This document shows, piece by piece, positions 62,030 through 64,000 of a DNA stretch of 64,000 nt; position 1 is the first letter of the stretch, and each line of letters begins with the position of its first letter. A program made the position numbers and the translations under genes. This stretch comes from Paenibacillus sp. FSL K6-3182. Its GTDB lineage: Bacteria > Bacillota > Bacilli > Paenibacillales > Paenibacillaceae. The notes beneath the pieces are model-generated. The model did not search any database, was not told where the DNA came from, and saw only the letters and a program-made list of their open reading frames with translations. Location: contig NZ_CP150265.1 in NCBI RefSeq assembly GCF_037976325.1, forward strand, positions 5,717,001 to 5,781,000, written 5' to 3'.

Positions 62030-63379
62030 CTACTTGCGGTCGATGCCGTCAGAAACCTTCTGGATATCTTTAAGCGAGGTTTCAATGCTTTTACCTGCTG
62101 CAACATCCTGCATCGCTACACCAATCGCATTCGTAAGCTCAGGGTAATCAAGCAGACGTTTGCCTACTGCATTTTCGATTGCATCTTTCACCGTTTTGAT
62201 CGCTTCACGCTCGGATTCGAATTTAAATTGATCAAGCGATTGAATTTCAACGCCAATCTTAGCTGGTGATCCTTGAATGAAATCAGCCATAATTTGTTGG
62301 CCTTCGCCTTGTGTCATAAACTCAAGCAGCTTCCAAGCCGCTTCCTTGTTTTTGGAGTTCTTGTTGATTGAAAGTGCTGTATCTACGCTGGCAACCGCTT
62401 TGGATTCGTTTGGTCCGATTTGCGGAAGCAAGAAAATGCCCGTTTCATCGTTTTCAATCGCTGTTCCGTCTTTCTCTCCGCCTGGAAGGCTGAAGCCTGC
62501 ATGCCAAGAACCAGTCAAGAACATCGCTGCTTTACCAGAATAGAAGTATTGGTCACGAGCATCTGGGTAAGTAGACAAGCCCAAAGCTCCGTCTTGCATT
62601 ACTTTATCAGTGAATAGCTTGCTCCATGCTGTCATTGTGTCGACGAAAGCTTGATCGGTCCAAGCTACTTTGCCTTGCTCTGCTTCATAGATTTTGCCTG
62701 GCGCGTATTGATTGCTAAGCGCTACGAACATATCAACGTCATGCCAAATGTCCTTCGCTCCGAAAGCTACAGGCACGATGCCGTTGCCTTTCTCACGAAT
62801 AGTCGCATTTACAGACAACCACTCTTCATACGTTGCCGGCACTTTTGTAATGCCCAATTTATCAAAAATCGTTTTGTTATAAAGAACAAATTCTTGGCCA
62901 GTCAAGTTAAGCGGCAGTGCAACCATTGTGCCGTCTTTTGCTCTTACTTGATCGATAGAAGCTTTAACGAACTTGTCCTGCCAGCCAGTACCCCAGTTCG
63001 TATCCGCAAGCGCTTCGATAGGCTCTAGCGTGTTGGCATATTGGTTCAGCATGCCTCCAACTTGCATACCAAGAAGATCCGGACCTTCGTTGGCAGCCAT
63101 CGCTACTTGAAGCTTCTTCTGAAAGTCTGTTTGCTCGCCGCGCCAGTAATCTACTTTAATGTTCGGGTTAGCTGCTTCAAATGCCGCAATCGCTTTCTCC
63201 GCTTGTACATCCGTAGGAACCCAAGACCAGAAAGTAACCGTTTGCTGTTCCGTAGAAGTTGATCCACTATTCTTGCCGTTGTTTGTGTCTGTGTTTTTGC
63301 TGCCGCAAGCAGCAGCCGTCAATGTTAAACAAATGGATAATGCCAATACAAGCGCAAATCTAAAAGATAATTTTTTCAT
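62030..63379 (-). CDS. Sugar ABC transporter binding lipoprotein
   Basis: A 449-residue lipoprotein with a signal segment and the lipobox-like TAAAC, an Asn/Ser-rich linker, and a family-1 binding protein (VTFWSWVPTDVQAEKAIAAFEAANPNIKVDYWRG; MFLTGSWHAGF; AAWKLLEFMTQGEGQQIM). GGGGAG lies eight bases before the ATG at 63379. It captures oligosaccharides for the two permeases downstream. An AraC/YesN-type regulator gene lies upstream, as is common for such loci in Paenibacillus. Confidence 0.91.
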   Translation of the reverse strand: MKKLSFRFALVLALSICLTLTAAACGSKNTDTNNGKNSGSTSTEQQTVTFWSWVPTDVQAEKAIAAFEAANPNIKVDYWRGEQTDFQKKLQVAMAANEGPDLLGMQVGGMLNQYANTLEPIEALADTNWGTGWQDKFVKASIDQVRAKDGTMVALPLNLTGQEFVLYNKTIFDKLGITKVPATYEEWLSVNATIREKGNGIVPVAFGAKDIWHDVDMFVALSNQYAPGKIYEAEQGKVAWTDQAFVDTMTAWSKLFTDKVMQDGALGLSTYPDARDQYFYSGKAAMFLTGSWHAGFSLPGGEKDGTAIENDETGIFLLPQIGPNESKAVASVDTALSINKNSKNKEAAWKLLEFMTQGEGQQIMADFIQGSPAKIGVEIQSLDQFKFESEREAIKTVKDAIENAVGKRLLDYPELTNAIGVAMQDVAAGKSIETSLKDIQKVSDGIDRK

Positions 63380-63435
63380 TGTTCCATCTCCCCTTAGATG
63401 TATGTTTGTCATCTTGCCTCTTCATCATAGAAAAG

Positions 63436-63466
63436 AAGAGCCCACACGTGGACTCCATTATTTTTA
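63436..63466 (-). terminator. Terminator of the AraC/YesN gene
   Basis: On the minus strand GAGTCCAC-gt-GTGGGCTC followed by TTCTTTT. Confidence 0.75.
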
Positions 63467-63504
63467 CATTTACTCTATCTTTTTTACTTTTCACTCAAAT
63501 AATC

Positions 63505-64000
63505 TTATTTTTGTTGTTTTTCATATTCGATTGGCGTGTTTCCAGTAGTTTTTTTGAATACCGTAAAGAAATAATTGTAATTGTTAAAGCCAACCTGCTT
63601 TACAACATCCTTTAAATCAACATCGCCTGACCTGATCAGCAGCTTAGCTTGTTCCACTCGCACATGGTTGACATAATCAGAGAAGCCTTGACCGCATTCC
63701 TCCTTGAACATCCGGCTCAAATAAGAGGAATTGACTCCAATGACATCTGCGGCCTCCTGCAAAGTGATTGGCTCTGAGAATTTTTTCCGAACCCACTCCA
63801 TAGTGCGGCGGGTATTTTCAGAATAAAGATTGTCATGCACATACGGACGAAGCGCCTCGACAGCTTCTTATACACCCCAACAATCCATTCCTTCAGATCG
63901 GAGAGCGTATCAAATTTACCAATCGCCAGGTAAGGATTCTGGTCGCCTTCGAACAAATCCTGATCTGCAATGCCAGCTTCCTTCGCCTTGCGATTAACAA
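63505..64000 (-). pseudogene. AraC/YesN-type regulator, frameshifted and cut by window edge
   Basis: The C-terminal part (63505 to about 63862) is a full AraC-type DNA-binding domain: ENTRRTMEWVRKKFSEPITLQEAADVIGVNSSYLSRMF and VDLKDVVKQVGFNNYNYFFTVFKKTTGNTPIEYEKQ. The part before it (about 63866-64000) continues a response-regulator linker (ADQDLFEGDQNPYLAIGKFDTLSDLKEWIVGVYKK) in another frame. Adding one base near 63862-63866 joins the frames as ...VYKK-A-VEALRPYVHDN. So a single-base deletion, real or a sequencing error, breaks the gene. The N-terminal receiver domain lies beyond the window. Probably the regulator of the adjacent sugar locus. Confidence 0.85.

Noticed and set aside
1..64000. 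CRISPR arrays, tRNA/rRNA genes, insertion sequences, phage genes, replication origin
   Set aside because: No regularly spaced repeats, no recognisable RNA gene, transposase, integrase or phage structural gene was seen. The DnaA-box cluster is at sda, not beside dnaA/dnaN.

Overview
The window reads as a chromosomal segment of a Gram-positive, spore-forming member of the Paenibacillaceae (Paenibacillus/Cohnella type). Supporting signs are the AGGAGG-type ribosome binding sites, the sporulation genes (YtxC, Sda, a YheC/YheD-like protein), the Bacillus-type primosome pair dnaB-dnaI, coproheme decarboxylase HemQ, YuiB, YumC, and SAM-I and c-di-AMP riboswitches. No rRNA, tRNA, CRISPR array, insertion sequence or phage module was seen. 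The segment looks like core genome interleaved with accessory transport, regulation and resistance genes.

Layout. 1-5700: a partial ytxC, the radical-SAM menaquinone gene mqnC, and a methionine operon metA-metI-metC behind a SAM-I riboswitch. 5735-10250: corA with a 29-codon leader ORF, a LysR regulator, a PHP histidinol phosphatase, an EamA transporter and a YodB/CatR-like HxlR regulator. 10338-17260: sdhCAB, a divergent LysR gene, and ktrB-ktrA behind a c-di-AMP riboswitch. 17480-29590: a CPBP protease overlapping uvrC tail to tail, a small membrane protein, an odd dihydroorotate-dehydrogenase-like/membrane fusion, a sulfate ABC transporter without its ATPase but with YezD, and dnaB-dnaI. 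29690-34560: a respiratory/redox group (yuiB, hemQ, NDH-2 with a candidate Rex site, yumC), a cysteine-rich small protein whose start site is buried in a long hairpin, and sda behind a cluster of DnaA boxes.

34646-40642: a UgpB-like ABC transporter with a HAD phosphatase, an SMR transporter and a metallophosphoesterase, divergent from a GbsR-like regulator. Together these suggest uptake and breakdown of a phosphorylated quaternary amine such as glycerophosphocholine; this is inference. 40657-57911: an ATP-grasp spore protein, a TetR/quinone-reductase pair, topB, a membrane-anchored phosphoesterase, uncharacterised membrane proteins, an MBL hydrolase, a short UvrA paralogue next to a regulator with two MerR domains, a small tyrosine-phosphatase-like gene, a saccharopine-dehydrogenase-like gene and a LuxR regulator, a VOC protein and a lineage-specific small protein. 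57987-64000: a sugar locus with a GH43 enzyme, two permeases, a lipoprotein and an AraC/YesN regulator that carries a frameshift.

The items most worth checking are the corA leader peptide, whose N-terminus resembles the Mg-sensing MgtL peptide; the hairpin that buries the start site at 33941 and also ends the sda transcript; the GbsR/UgpB/phosphatase/SMR cluster; the dihydroorotate-dehydrogenase-like membrane fusion; and the tandem MerR regulator beside the short UvrA.
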